Below are positions 24,221 to 32,656 of a stretch of 40,028 bases of DNA, one piece after another. Position 1 is the first letter of the stretch. Each line of letters begins with the position of its first letter. The stretch lies in assembly GCA_945882315.1 (NCBI GenBank), contig CAMCWB010000035.1, positions 1-40,028 of the forward strand. The letters are read 5' to 3'. The notes beneath the pieces were generated by a model. That model searched no databases. It saw nothing but the letters and a program-made list of their open reading frames with translations, and had not been told where the DNA came from. The stretch is from Bauldia litoralis. Its GTDB lineage: Bacteria; Pseudomonadota; Alphaproteobacteria; Rhizobiales; Kaistiaceae. Both the position numbers and the translations under genes were made by a program.

Positions 24221-25086
24221 CGCGCGGTCACGCGGGCGAACTCGGCGGTGAGGCGGTCGAAGGCAGCCGGCAGCGACGGCCCGGCGCAGACGGTGAGCAT
24301 CTCCGGCAGCACGACGCGTTTCTCGGGCGGGTAGAAGGCCGCCAGCGCCGGATGTGCGAGGAGGGCACTGCCCTGGTCCTGCGACTGCGTCGTGGCCGAG
24401 GCGACGACGAGGAAGTCGGGCCGGTCTGCGATCAGCCTCTCGAGCGGCACGAACCCGCCGGTCTTGCCGGCGAGCCGGCCGCCGGCATTGTCGAAGCCGA
24501 CCTTGGACAACAATTCGCCGGTCAGCGTCTCGGCGCCGGTGACATAGCCGCGGCGCTGATAGACCGCGGCGCTCGGTTTGTCGGCAAGGGCAGCGCCGGT
24601 GGCTTCCGCGCGTTGCATCGCGGCGTCGATTTCCGCAATCAGCGCTTCGCCGCGCTCCGGATGGCCGACCAGTTCGGCGACCTGCCGGATCTGGCCGATC
24701 GACTGCGCGACGCTGCGCGCCGCATCGAGCAGCACGACCCGGAAACCGAGGCGGCCCAGCATCTCGCGCGTCGCGAGCTTGGTGAAGCGGCCGGCCAGCA
24801 CCAGGTCGGGCCCGATATCGACGACGGTCTCGGCCTCGCCGGCGTCATGCCGGAAAGCCTCTGCCTCCTTTGCCATGAAGGAAAGCGTCGGATCGACCGC
24901 GTAGGGCGACAGAGCCGCGATCTGGGCGGGGTCGGCGAGGGCGAGGAGCAATTCGTCGGCGCAGAGGTTGATCGACACGATTCGCGACGGCGTCTCGGCC
25001 GCGGCCGGCATCGCCATGCAAAGCGCCGCCAAGGCGGGCAACGCCCCCTTCACCCGGCCGGCAATCCACAGCAATCCCATTCTCAT
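24217..25086 (-). CDS. btuF: BtuF-like periplasmic corrinoid-binding protein
   Basis: A 289-residue class-III substrate-binding protein. It has a Sec signal peptide (about residues 1-28, ending AMPAAAE), then SRIVSINLCADELLLALADPAQIAALS, the standard opening of BtuF/FhuD-like binding proteins, and later PDLVLAGRF. The start ATG at 25086 is chosen because GGAAGAAG lies about 6-8 bases upstream; a longer frame to 25173 has no such support, and ATG 25080 is a close alternative. It is divergent from the BtuB-like receptor and overlaps cbiB. It should pass cobalamin or cobinamide to the FecCD/BtuD transporter downstream of btuB. Confidence 0.85.
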   Translation of the reverse strand: MRMGLLWIAGRVKGALPALAALCMAMPAAAETPSRIVSINLCADELLLALADPAQIAALSPYAVDPTLSFMAKEAEAFRHDAGEAETVVDIGPDLVLAGRFTKLATREMLGRLGFRVVLLDAARSVAQSIGQIRQVAELVGHPERGEALIAEIDAAMQRAEATGAALADKPSAAVYQRRGYVTGAETLTGELLSKVGFDNAGGRLAGKTGGFVPLERLIADRPDFLVVASATTQSQDQGSALLAHPALAAFYPPEKRVVLPEMLTVCAGPSLPAAFDRLTAEFARVTAR

Positions 25087-25223
25087 GCCATCTTCTTCCG
25101 TGCCGGCATTGCGAGTCTCCAGAGGCTCGTTTACTCCTTGATCGTCCGGCCGAAAAGCCGGGGCCCGGGACACATCCGTGACGGGCGCCGAAACCAGATC
25201 GATCCAAACCGGAGATCTGCCCG

Positions 25224-27155
25224 ATGATGCCTTTCCGCCGGCGCTCCAGCGCCGTCTTCATGTTTTTCGCCGCGCTTGCCGCGGGCTGTGCGGCTGCCGG
25301 AGCGCAGACGGTCGAGATTCCGGAGATCGTCGTCACACCGCTCTTCACGCCGACCACGATCGACAAGATCGGCAGTTCGGTGTCGGTGGTCGGCCGCAAG
25401 GAGATCGAGCGGATGTCGCCGGCCTCGGCGGCGCAGCTCTTTCGCAGCATCCCGGGCGTGACCGTCGTCGAATCCGGCGGTCCCGGCGGCTCGACCGACA
25501 TCCGCCTGCGCGGTGCCGAAACCGGCCAGACGCTGGTCCTGATCGATGGCGTCCGCGTCAACGACTTCTCGACGACGCGCGACGATTTCGATTTCGCGCT
25601 GCTGTCGCCGAACGACATCGAGCGCATCGAGATTCTGCGCGGGCCCCAGAGCGCGCTCTACGGCTCGGATGCGATGGGCGGCGTCATCAATATCATCACG
25701 CGCAAGGCCGGCAGCGGCAAGACGGCCTCGGCGAAGGTCCAGGGCGGCGCCTACGGCACTCACTCGGAAGAGCTTTCGGCCGGCATGAGCGCCGGCGATT
25801 TCCGGATGCGTTTCAGCGGCTCTTACTTCTCGACCGAAGGCTTCTCGCGGCGCGGCGATCGTGAGGCGAACGAGGCCGACGGCTCGGAGAAATGGGCCGG
25901 CAACGTCAGCGCGTCCTATGCGCCGGCCGATGGCCCGCGGGTCGATGTCGGCGTCAACGCCTTCAACCAATCCGCCGACTATGACGGGACGTCCTCATCG
26001 ACCGGGCCGGGCGCCCTCAACACGGTCGACCGCAGCCTCGTTTCCGGCTTCGCCAAGCTGACCATGCCGAAGCTCGGCGACCGCTACGACCAGTCCTTCA
26101 CTGGCTTCTTCACGGATTCCTCGCGCGACAATCACGAGCCGGCGAGCACGATCCCTCTGTCGGAATTCGACGCGACCTCCGGCGGCGCCGAATATCGCGG
26201 CACGCTCGACCTCGACAGGGCGGGCAGCTTCACCGCCGGGCTTCGCGCCGAGCATGAGGTGGCCAGCAATTTTGCCCAAACCACGGGCGATTTCCCGGGC
26301 TATGAAAGCGAGCGGACCTTCTATGCGCTCTATGCCCTCCATCAGTTTTCGCCGCGCGACGACGTCCATCTTACCTTCGGCGGCCGCTATGATGGCGAGA
26401 TCGACGGCGATGGCTTCCTCACCGGCCGCGCCACCGCCGCCTGGCAGATCCCGTCGAGCGAGACGATTCTGCGCGCCAGCGTCGGCACCGGCGCGAAGCG
26501 GCCGACCGCCTACCAGATCGGCAACAACCTCTTCGCCGCCTCGGAGTTTCCCGGCGAGACGGTCGACACGAACCTCGCGCCCGAAAAGAGCATCGGCGTC
26601 GATGCCGGCATCGAGCAGCTTCTCTTCGACGGCTCGCTGAATGTTTCCGCGACCGCCTTCTATAACCGCTTCACCGACCTCCTCAGCTTCACGCCCTTCA
26701 ATTGCGATACCTGTTCCTTCTCGGATGGCGCCTATGAGAATATCGACAGCGCCGAGACGGCCGGCGTCGAGCTCTCGGTCGAATCCGACATCCTGCCCGG
26801 CCTCCTCAAGGTCGGCGCCAGCTACACCTATCTCTACAGCCGCAATCTCGATACCGGCCGGCCGCTGCCGCGCCGGCCCGAGCACAGCGCCAGCTTCGAT
26901 GTTACCGTTTACGAGACCGGCCTGTTCGAGATGACGCTCTCCGGCGTGATCGTCGGCGAGCGCTTCAATCGTGCCAGCGATGCCGAGCCGATGCCCTCCT
27001 ATGCCCGCCTCGATTTCTCCGGCAAGCTGCACATCGCCGAGGGGACGGAGCTTTTCGGCCGCATAGAAAACCTGACCAACATCGACTATCAGGACCCGGT
27101 CGGCTTCAACGCGCCCGGCCTTTCGGCCTATGTCGGCCTGAGCTGGACGCATTAG
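25224..27155 (+). CDS. btuB: TonB-dependent receptor, BtuB-like
   Basis: A 643-residue outer membrane receptor. The signal peptide covers about residues 1-28 (ending AAGAQ), a TonB-box-like EIVVTP follows at once, and the plug domain runs to about residue 150 (LFRSIPGVTVVESGGPG, DIRLRGAETGQTLVLIDGVRV, RIEILRGPQSALYGSDAMGG). The rest is a 22-strand-type barrel ending in aromatic WTH. Plug sequence and neighbours point to vitamin B12 or other corrinoids. GGAG lies about 10 bases before the ATG. No cobalamin riboswitch is visible in the divergent 137-base gap, unlike most btuB genes. A heme or siderophore receptor is less likely. Confidence 0.87.
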   Translation: MMPFRRRSSAVFMFFAALAAGCAAAGAQTVEIPEIVVTPLFTPTTIDKIGSSVSVVGRKEIERMSPASAAQLFRSIPGVTVVESGGPGGSTDIRLRGAETGQTLVLIDGVRVNDFSTTRDDFDFALLSPNDIERIEILRGPQSALYGSDAMGGVINIITRKAGSGKTASAKVQGGAYGTHSEELSAGMSAGDFRMRFSGSYFSTEGFSRRGDREANEADGSEKWAGNVSASYAPADGPRVDVGVNAFNQSADYDGTSSSTGPGALNTVDRSLVSGFAKLTMPKLGDRYDQSFTGFFTDSSRDNHEPASTIPLSEFDATSGGAEYRGTLDLDRAGSFTAGLRAEHEVASNFAQTTGDFPGYESERTFYALYALHQFSPRDDVHLTFGGRYDGEIDGDGFLTGRATAAWQIPSSETILRASVGTGAKRPTAYQIGNNLFAASEFPGETVDTNLAPEKSIGVDAGIEQLLFDGSLNVSATAFYNRFTDLLSFTPFNCDTCSFSDGAYENIDSAETAGVELSVESDILPGLLKVGASYTYLYSRNLDTGRPLPRRPEHSASFDVTVYETGLFEMTLSGVIVGERFNRASDAEPMPSYARLDFSGKLHIAEGTELFGRIENLTNIDYQDPVGFNAPGLSAYVGLSWTH

Positions 27156-27190
27156 AGCAGCGAGTCTTCGCTCGGATCGCGCCGGGGCCG

Positions 27191-27280
27191 CCTCGTCCTT
27201 CGAGGGCCGGATTTTCTTTACGTCCCTGTCCGGCCCTTGGCCGTCCACGGTCTCTTGTGGCCGGCCACCTCAGGATGAGG
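27191..27280. repeat. palindromic repeat family 3, copy 1
   Basis: Starts CCTCGTCCTTCGAGGGCC and ends GGCCACCTCAGGATGAGG: long inverted ends around a spacer. It is of the CCTCATCCTGAGG kind often seen between alphaproteobacterial genes. It lies between btuB and the permease gene. Confidence 0.8.
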
Positions 27281-27324
27281 CAGAACTGGCGCCGCGTCTG
27301 GGTGACCAGAAAACAGTACCATCC

Positions 27325-27410
27325 CTCAATCCTCATCCTGAGGCGCGAGGGCCAAGAGATATCGAGGAATGGGAAGAAGGAAATCCCGAGCCTCGAAGGA
27401 CGAGGATTGA
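27325..27410. repeat. palindromic repeat family 3, copy 2
   Basis: Starts TCAATCCTCATCCTGAGGC and ends GCCTCGAAGGACGAGGATTG, so the ends are inverted. It is 44 bases after copy 1 and in the opposite sense. Together the two copies fill most of the 302-base gap between btuB and the permease gene and could form a transcript-processing or termination structure. Confidence 0.8.
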
Positions 27411-27457
27411 GCCGAGGTGCTTTCCCGCCAAAGCGCAACGCCTGTGCAAAGGTCTCA

Positions 27458-28489
27458 ATGAGGGAGGGCGTGACAAGGAGCCGAAGGCGCGGGAGCGCGA
27501 TCCTGCTCGCCTGCCTTCTGGTGCTGGTCGCCGGCCTGTTCCTCGCCTCGCTCGCCGTCGGTCCCGTGCTCCTGTCGCCGGAGGAAGTGCTGAAGGCGCT
27601 GGCCGGCGAGGGGACCGAGACCGCCAGGATCATCGTCGCCGAGATCCGCCTGCCGCGGGCGCTGCTGGCGCTGATGATCGGGGCGACGCTCGGCCTTTCC
27701 GGCGCCGCGCTCCAGGGATTGCTTCGCAACCCGCTTGCCGCACCGTCGCTTTTCGGCGCGCCGGCCGCCGCCGCCTTCGGCGCGGTGACGGTCATCTCGC
27801 TGGGTGTCGTCGACGCGCTCTCCTTCGCGCTGCCCTTCGCGGCGATCGCCGGCGCGCTGGCCTCGGTGGCGCTCCTAATCCTGGTTGCCGGGCCGCGCGC
27901 CAGCCTGCTCATCCTCATTCTCGCCGGCCTTGCCATATCGAGCCTTGCCGGCGCCGGCACGGCGCTGGCCCTCAACCTCGCGCCCAATCCCTTCGCCGCC
28001 CTGGAGATCGCCTTCTGGCTCCTCGGCTCGCTCGAAGACCGCAGCATGCGCCATGTCCTCATCGCGCTACCCTTCATGGTCGCCGGCGCGGCGTTCCTGA
28101 TCTGGGACCGGCGCGCCTTCCGGGCCCTGACGCTCGGCGAGGAGGCGGCGGCAAGCCTCGGCTTCAACCTGACCGGCGTCCGGCTTCGCGTCGTCATCGG
28201 CGTCGCCCTCGGCGTCGGCGCCTCGGTGGCGGTGGCGGGCACGATCGGCTTCATCGGCCTTGTCGCGCCGCATCTCATGCGGCCCTTCGTCCGCTACGAT
28301 CCCGGCCGGCTGCTCGTTCCGGCCGCCCTGTCGGGCGCGGCGCTGCTGCTTGCCGCCGATATCGCCGTCCGGCTCATACCGTCCTCGGGCGAGATCAAGG
28401 TCGGGGTGCTGACCGCGCTGATCGGCGCACCCTTCTTCATCGCCCTCATCATGCGCCGCCGCCACGATTTGTCGGGAGCCGCATCATGA
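27458..28489 (+). CDS. btuC: FecCD-family ABC permease (BtuC-like)
   Basis: About 343 residues of a class-II importer permease with some ten membrane segments. Hallmarks include EIRLPRALLALMIGATLGLSGA, LRNPLAAPSLFGAPAAAAFG and VAGTIGFIGLVAPHLMRP. ATG 27458 (after AAAGG) is preferred; GTG 27470 is possible, and a frame reaching back to 27257 reads through palindromic repeats and is not credible. It forms the membrane channel for the corrinoid passed by the BtuF-like protein. Its stop overlaps the ATPase start (ATGA). Specificity for B12 rather than iron chelates is inferred from context. Confidence 0.88.
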   Translation: MREGVTRSRRRGSAILLACLLVLVAGLFLASLAVGPVLLSPEEVLKALAGEGTETARIIVAEIRLPRALLALMIGATLGLSGAALQGLLRNPLAAPSLFGAPAAAAFGAVTVISLGVVDALSFALPFAAIAGALASVALLILVAGPRASLLILILAGLAISSLAGAGTALALNLAPNPFAALEIAFWLLGSLEDRSMRHVLIALPFMVAGAAFLIWDRRAFRALTLGEEAAASLGFNLTGVRLRVVIGVALGVGASVAVAGTIGFIGLVAPHLMRPFVRYDPGRLLVPAALSGAALLLAADIAVRLIPSSGEIKVGVLTALIGAPFFIALIMRRRHDLSGAAS

Positions 28490-29265
28490 ACCCTCCGGAG
28501 AAAATCCTGACGGTTTCCGGGCTGGGCGTGCGCTTCGGCAAGCGCGCCATCCTTGCCGGCATCGACCTTGCCGTCAGCGCCGGCGAGGTCGTCGCGATCG
28601 TCGGCCCCAACGGCGCCGGCAAGACGACGCTGCTGCGCGCCATCGCCGGGCTGCTCCCTGCCAAAGGCAACATCGAGATCGCCGGTTCGCCGGTTGGGAA
28701 ACTGTCTCTCGCCGAGCGCGCCCGACGCGTCGCCTACCTGCCGCAGGGCCATGTCTTCCACTGGCCGCTGACGGCTGCCGAGATCGTCGCGCTCGGCCGC
28801 CTGCCGCGCGGTGCCGGCGCCGACCTGTCCGAGGCGGATCGTCTGGCGGTGAGCATGGCGATGGCCGCCACCGGCGTCACCGAATTCGCCGAGCGCTCGG
28901 TCACGACGCTGTCGGGCGGCGAAAGGGCGAGGGTGGCGCTCTCCCGCGTCCTTGCCACGGAAGCAAAGCTCATCCTCGCCGACGAGCCGACGGCGTCGCT
29001 CGATCCGCGCTACCAGCTCATCGTCCTCGATATTCTCAGGCGCCACGCCAAAGACGGCGGCGCGGTGATCGCGGTGCTGCACGATCTCGGCCTCGCGGCG
29101 CGCTATGCCGACCGCATCGTGGTCCTCGATTCCGGCAGCGTCGCCGCCGCCGGCGCGCCGCGCGACGTGCTGACGAAAGCCCTTCTCGCCAAGACCTTCG
29201 GCGTCAATGCGCAGATCGTGACGCTCGTCGATGCGCCGGTGGTCATCCCCTGGTCCGTGACCTGA
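28486..29265 (+). CDS. btuD: ABC transporter ATPase (BtuD-like)
   Basis: A 259-residue ATPase of the iron-chelate/B12 importer class. Walker A is GPNGAGKTT near residue 40, the Q-loop YLPQGHVFHWPLTAAE, the signature LSGGERARVALSR, Walker B LILADEP, the D-loop TASLDPR and the switch His in AVLHDLGLAARYADR. It pairs with the FecCD permease (4-base overlap) and probably with the divergently encoded BtuF-like protein. A hairpin at 29288-29310 follows. The B12 assignment rests on the surrounding genes. Confidence 0.9.
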   Translation: MNPPEKILTVSGLGVRFGKRAILAGIDLAVSAGEVVAIVGPNGAGKTTLLRAIAGLLPAKGNIEIAGSPVGKLSLAERARRVAYLPQGHVFHWPLTAAEIVALGRLPRGAGADLSEADRLAVSMAMAATGVTEFAERSVTTLSGGERARVALSRVLATEAKLILADEPTASLDPRYQLIVLDILRRHAKDGGAVIAVLHDLGLAARYADRIVVLDSGSVAAAGAPRDVLTKALLAKTFGVNAQIVTLVDAPVVIPWSVT

Positions 29266-29287
29266 GCGGGATGCGCCCCGATGAAGA

Positions 29288-29310
29288 AAGCCCGGAACGT
29301 AGCCGGGCTT
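29288..29310 (-). terminator. hairpin between btuD and the 46-aa gene
   Basis: AAGCCCGG - AACGTAG - CCGGGCTT, an 8-bp stem. Read on the minus strand the stem is followed by TCTTC, so it can end the message of the 46-residue peptide gene. It may also act on btuD transcripts from the other side. Confidence 0.65.
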
Positions 29311-29323
29311 CCAAGAGATGGCT

Positions 29324-29464
29324 TCACCGGCAGATATTGGGCGCCGTCGGCCGCTCGCAGGCGGAAGCGTTTTGCCGGTCGCTCAGACTGTCGCTGCCCG
29401 CAATCGCGACGCTTGGGGCAAGGGTGAGCGCGATAGAAGCGGCAAGGATGATTTTCTTCAACAT
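29324..29464 (-). CDS. 46-residue secreted peptide, unknown function
   Basis: MLKKIILAASIALTLAPSVA is a clear Sec signal peptide. A mature part of about 25 residues follows, with two cysteines (SACERPTAPNIC) that could form a disulphide. The ATG at 29464 has a strong GGAGGTT ribosome-binding site at a 7-base spacing, and a terminator hairpin follows the stop, so this is a complete small gene. A frame extending to 29566 lacks such support. I do not recognise the family. It may be processed to a peptide of about 2.5 kDa in the periplasm. Confidence 0.7.
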   Translation of the reverse strand: MLKKIILAASIALTLAPSVAIAGSDSLSDRQNASACERPTAPNICR

Positions 29465-29649
29465 GGGACAACCTCCGTTTAGGGACATTGCCAGAGGTAG
29501 GTCGCGCGGGGCATCGAGCCATAAGGGTCTACCCTCGGATGCCGGACGCTCAACCCGCGTGATCACAAAGGTTTTTAAACGAATCCGGGCACGGGCCGGC
29601 GTAGACGATATCGCCGCGCTTGAGCGAGGCGAAGGCTGGCGTTGCCTGG

Positions 29650-30213
29650 CTAGGAGTTTGAAAGCCAGTCGATCAGGTCTGCGGCGTTTCGGTCCGGCGG
29701 GAAGACCGGATAGAAAACATGCGTCACGACTCCGTCATCGATGACGAGGGTAAAGCGCTTCAGGAGTGTCATCCCGGACGTCTCAAAGATCGGCAGGTTC
29801 ATCGCCGCTGTGAGCGCCAGCCCTTCATCCGACAGGATCGCAAACGGCAAGTGCAGCCGTTCGGCGGCTTCCCGCTGGTACGCCGCGTCCTGTGTCGAAA
29901 GGCCGAACAGGTGGTCGACACCTTTTGCCCGCAGCTCGGCGAAGTGGTCGCGGAAGGAACAGGATTGCGGGGTGCAGCCGCGCGCCCCGGGAATCATATC
30001 CCAGCCATCGGGATTCTCGGCGCCGGGAGTGCCGGTGCGTGGGTAGGCGTAGACGACGACCCGGCCGCGCAGCGCCGACAAATCGACGGTCTCGCCCTTG
30101 GTGCTCGCAAGCCCTACCGATGCCATCCGCGCGCCCGTGAGGTGGCGGGCCGCGCCATCGTCGATCGGGGCTGGAATCGTGGACCAGTCGGGGGCGTCCA
30201 GATTGCTCTTCAT
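29650..30213 (-). CDS. peroxiredoxin (AhpC/TSA-like)
   Basis: A 187-residue thioredoxin-fold peroxiredoxin. After the VVVYAYPRTGTPG strand and loop comes GARGCTPQSCSFRDHF with Cys80 and Cys85. In this subfamily the peroxidatic cysteine and a close partner lie four residues apart, in place of the usual PxxxTxxC. FGLSTQDAAYQREAAERLHLPFAILSD (in part) is the usual Prx middle. It probably reduces hydrogen peroxide or organic peroxides in the cytoplasm. The ATG has GGAGGA 8 bases upstream. No partner reductase is adjacent. Confidence 0.85.
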   Translation of the reverse strand: MKSNLDAPDWSTIPAPIDDGAARHLTGARMASVGLASTKGETVDLSALRGRVVVYAYPRTGTPGAENPDGWDMIPGARGCTPQSCSFRDHFAELRAKGVDHLFGLSTQDAAYQREAAERLHLPFAILSDEGLALTAAMNLPIFETSGMTLLKRFTLVIDDGVVTHVFYPVFPPDRNAADLIDWLSNS

Positions 30214-30613
30214 CTCGCAAGTCCTCCTCGACCGGCAGCGGCTCTCAACCGGGTCCCTTCGCCTTTACCGATGTTTGCGCCGCGTTGGCAAAGAAAATGC
30301 CCCCAAGGAATGGACACGCCTTGCCGGGGCGCATCGCCAAGTGTATCTCCGGCGGTGTTCACCAGTTTGCCGCCAAGGGCCTCTGGCCCAAAGGGCACAG
30401 GGCCGCCTGGGTGTCTCGTCCGGGCATCCAGGCGTTCCCAATGAGTCCGGCCGGCCTGCGCTTAAGGCCTGTGATCGCGCATTCGCCGTCGGCGCGATGC
30501 TCGCCTTCCCGCGATGGATAGAACTTCCAGCCTCTATGTGAACTTCGCCACAGAACTCCGTGATGGAGCCCGCCAAGGTGTTGCGCGTGAAATGAGCATC
30601 GAGGAGGTCCCAC
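30214..30613. other. 400-base gap, no gene recognised
   Basis: Between the peroxiredoxin start and the cysteine-rich protein, which are divergent. Open frames here have no ribosome-binding sites and no familiar motifs. It must hold the promoters of both genes, but I see no convincing -35/-10 pair or palindrome. GAGGAGG near 30600 belongs to the next gene. Confidence 0.5.
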
Positions 30614-30937
30614 ATGGTTCTGCGAGCAGCTCTGGTCGCGTTGTGTTTGTCGGCGCCGCTTCTTTCCCTGACCGGCGTTGCGGTTGCCCTCGACAACAAT
30701 GACCCACGATCCGTGCAGAGCGAATGCGCCGGCACCTGGAACCGCTGCTGGGACGGCTGCAAAGGCAAGGCAAGCAGTTGCTACAAGGGCTGCAACGACA
30801 GATACGACATTTGCCTCAAAATAGAGATGGACCCGGCCCCTAAGAACGCCCCGGACACCGGCGGTGCTCCGCCACCGAAGGGTCCTCGCGGCGTTTTCGA
30901 AGGACAGACGCTTCCGGGTAAGGCCGTGAAACCATAG
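30614..30937 (+). CDS. cysteine-rich secreted protein, unknown function
   Basis: A 107-residue protein with a signal peptide (about residues 1-25, ending TGVAVA), then a short domain with six cysteines (SECAGTWNRCWDGCKGKASS and CYKGCNDRYDICL). The spacing suggests two helices joined by disulphides. The C-terminal 35 residues are rich in proline and glycine (GGAPPPKGPRG) and look disordered. The ATG at 30614 follows a GAGGAGG site. I do not recognise a family. Export to the periplasm and disulphide formation are inferred. It stands alone between two non-coding gaps. Confidence 0.7.
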   Translation: MVLRAALVALCLSAPLLSLTGVAVALDNNDPRSVQSECAGTWNRCWDGCKGKASSCYKGCNDRYDICLKIEMDPAPKNAPDTGGAPPPKGPRGVFEGQTLPGKAVKP

Positions 30938-31340
30938 AGCAGGAATTGCCTGTCGGCGCGGCCGGTCTGCTGGGAGAGCAGGGGACCAAAACCACGCGAC
31001 CGGGAGCAGGCGGTGCCCTCGGCAGGGCGGCCGGCTGTCTGCCAGCGGCATTCTTCCCATCCTGCGGAAGAGCAGTCGCGGCCTCACCAAGCGGCAGGTA
31101 TCCGTATCCGATCACGACGGATATTCGCCGGCCCGCCGCCCGCTCTTACCTTCCGATCTGCCCGCCGCTTAGCAGCGCCCTCACATACGCGAAGAGCGAA
31201 TCCCCGCGACGGGATTGACTGAGGCTTAAGGGAATATTTGCACTGCCACACCGATAACGAAGGTGGCATGGCCCTGCCGACGCGCTTCCCGCCGATCATA
31301 ACGGCACCCAAATGCGGCGGCGCCAGGTCTCGGAGCCCGC
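30938..31340. other. 403-base gap, no gene recognised
   Basis: Lies between the cysteine-rich protein and the acyltransferase, both on the plus strand. Several short frames are open but without ribosome-binding sites, motifs or plausible protein composition. I see no terminator with a T-tail and no palindromic repeat of the three families. It probably contains the acyltransferase promoter. Confidence 0.5.
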
Positions 31341-32435
31341 ATGCGCTCATCGTCGGAACAGTATTTTGAGAGGCTGGACCATGTCCGCGGCGTCGCCGCC
31401 TTCCTGGTCTTCTCCTGGCATTTCATCCATGCGGGCGGAGTATCGCCTGACTATGTACCGTCTTTCGTGCCTTTCTCGCTTCTCGAGGAGGGGCATGTCG
31501 GCGTGGGCCTTTTCATGGTCCTCAGCGGCTATCTCTTCGCCAAGATCATCGGCGACCGACGCATCTCCTACAGCTCCTTTTACTGGAACCGCTTTCTGCG
31601 CCTCGCGCCACTGCTGACCGTCGTCCTTTCCCTTACCTTCCTCATGCAGTGGCTCGGCGGCACCCGCCTTGCGGACATAGGGAGCACGGCGGTTCGCGGC
31701 TTTATTCTGCCCGAATGGCCGAACGGCGCCTGGTCGGTCGCCGTCGAGATGCATTTCTACTTGATCATGCCGCTGTTGATCCTGTGCGCGGTGAAGCGGC
31801 CTTTCGTGCTGATCACATTGACGATCGTGCCGATCACGCTCCGGACGCTGTTCTATCTCGACGAAGCGGACATCCGGAATATTGCCAGCTACACGATCAT
31901 CGGAAGGGCAGATCAGTTCATCTTCGGCATGGCGGCCGCTGTCCTCTTCCGCGACAGCCGTCCGCGCCACAGCTCCTTCTGGCTGGCGGCTCTCGTGGGC
32001 ATGCTTCTGCTCTACGGTTTCAATCTCATGGGCGGCTATTACGGCACCATGGGCTCGCCCATCTGGATCATCGAGCCGACGGTCGAGGGCGCCGCTTTCG
32101 CCCTTGTCATCGCCCTCTACGATCGCAGCCGAATCGTTCTGCCGCGGCGGATGAGCAGAGCGCTGGCCGCCACCGGCCTCGCTTCATTCTCGATCTATCT
32201 CTGGCATCTTCTGTTTGCGCGCCAACTCGCCACGCTGATCGATGCGCATCTCATCGATATGTCGAATTTTCTTTCGGCGGCGCTGATTTCGTCACTCGCC
32301 TTCGTAGCCTTCGTACCAATCGGTCTCGTCAGCTACCGGACGATCGAACTTCCCTTTCTGCAATATCGCCGCCGCTACATCAGGGAGGACTTGTCCGCGC
32401 CTCACCTGCGGACCGCGGTTGCCAAAGCTGCCTGA
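31341..32435 (+). CDS. acyltransferase family 3 (OafA/YrhL-like) membrane protein
   Basis: A 364-residue integral membrane acyltransferase with about ten membrane segments. Family signatures are LDHVRGVAAFLVFSWHF near the N terminus (catalytic-type His27), GHVGVGLFMVLSGYLF, FYWNRFLRLAPLL and NGAWSVAVEMHFYLIMPLL with the conserved Glu, ending SYRTIELPFL. Such proteins transfer acetyl or other acyl groups to cell-surface sugars, lipid-linked glycans or peptidoglycan. No polysaccharide genes are adjacent, so the acceptor is unknown. CGGAG lies about 7 bases before the ATG. Confidence 0.9.
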   Translation: MRSSSEQYFERLDHVRGVAAFLVFSWHFIHAGGVSPDYVPSFVPFSLLEEGHVGVGLFMVLSGYLFAKIIGDRRISYSSFYWNRFLRLAPLLTVVLSLTFLMQWLGGTRLADIGSTAVRGFILPEWPNGAWSVAVEMHFYLIMPLLILCAVKRPFVLITLTIVPITLRTLFYLDEADIRNIASYTIIGRADQFIFGMAAAVLFRDSRPRHSSFWLAALVGMLLLYGFNLMGGYYGTMGSPIWIIEPTVEGAAFALVIALYDRSRIVLPRRMSRALAATGLASFSIYLWHLLFARQLATLIDAHLIDMSNFLSAALISSLAFVAFVPIGLVSYRTIELPFLQYRRRYIREDLSAPHLRTAVAKAA

Positions 32436-32582
32436 GGGCCGAGCTCCCAAGTTTTCAACATTCCGGCCGGCGGCGGCCGGCTACCGACGACGACAGCGAT
32501 TCCGGATGCCTGTATTCTGCTGGGCGCTCATCACCGAACCGCTCACGAGTCACGGAAAAATCGTGCGATGCGGCAAGCGGAG

Positions 32583-32656
32583 TGGAGGCCTCGCCCGGAA
32601 TCGAACCGGGGTGCAAGGATTTGCAGTCCTCTGCGTAACCACTCCGCCACGAGGCC
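32583..32656 (-). tRNA. tRNA-Cys (GCA)
   Basis: 74 bases with CCA encoded. The acceptor stem GGCCTCG pairs with CGAGGCC, the anticodon stem AGGA/TCCT holds the loop CTGCAAA with anticodon GCA, and the T-arm is CCCGG-TTCGATT-CCGGG. It lies on the minus strand between the acyltransferase and the isoaspartyl methyltransferase gene. No integrase or attachment-site repeat is seen beside it. Confidence 0.97.

Noticed and set aside
25087-25130. Sequence GAGCCTCTGGAGACTCGC (minus strand) resembling a B12 box
   Set aside because: Lacks the AGCCAGGAGACC order, and no other riboswitch core element lies upstream.
25995-27248. 417-codon minus-strand frame opposite btuB, and a similar 390-codon frame at 27106-28278
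   Set aside because: They mirror the third-position bias of the true genes; translations are Arg/Ala/Gly-rich without motifs.
27257-27457. N-terminal extension of the FecCD permease frame
   Set aside because: The extra 67 residues are encoded by intergenic palindromic repeats and do not resemble the permease family; start placed at 27458.
32583-32656. tRNA-Cys as an integration site of a mobile island
   Set aside because: No integrase gene, no direct repeat of the tRNA 3' end, and flanking genes follow the normal Rhizobiales order.
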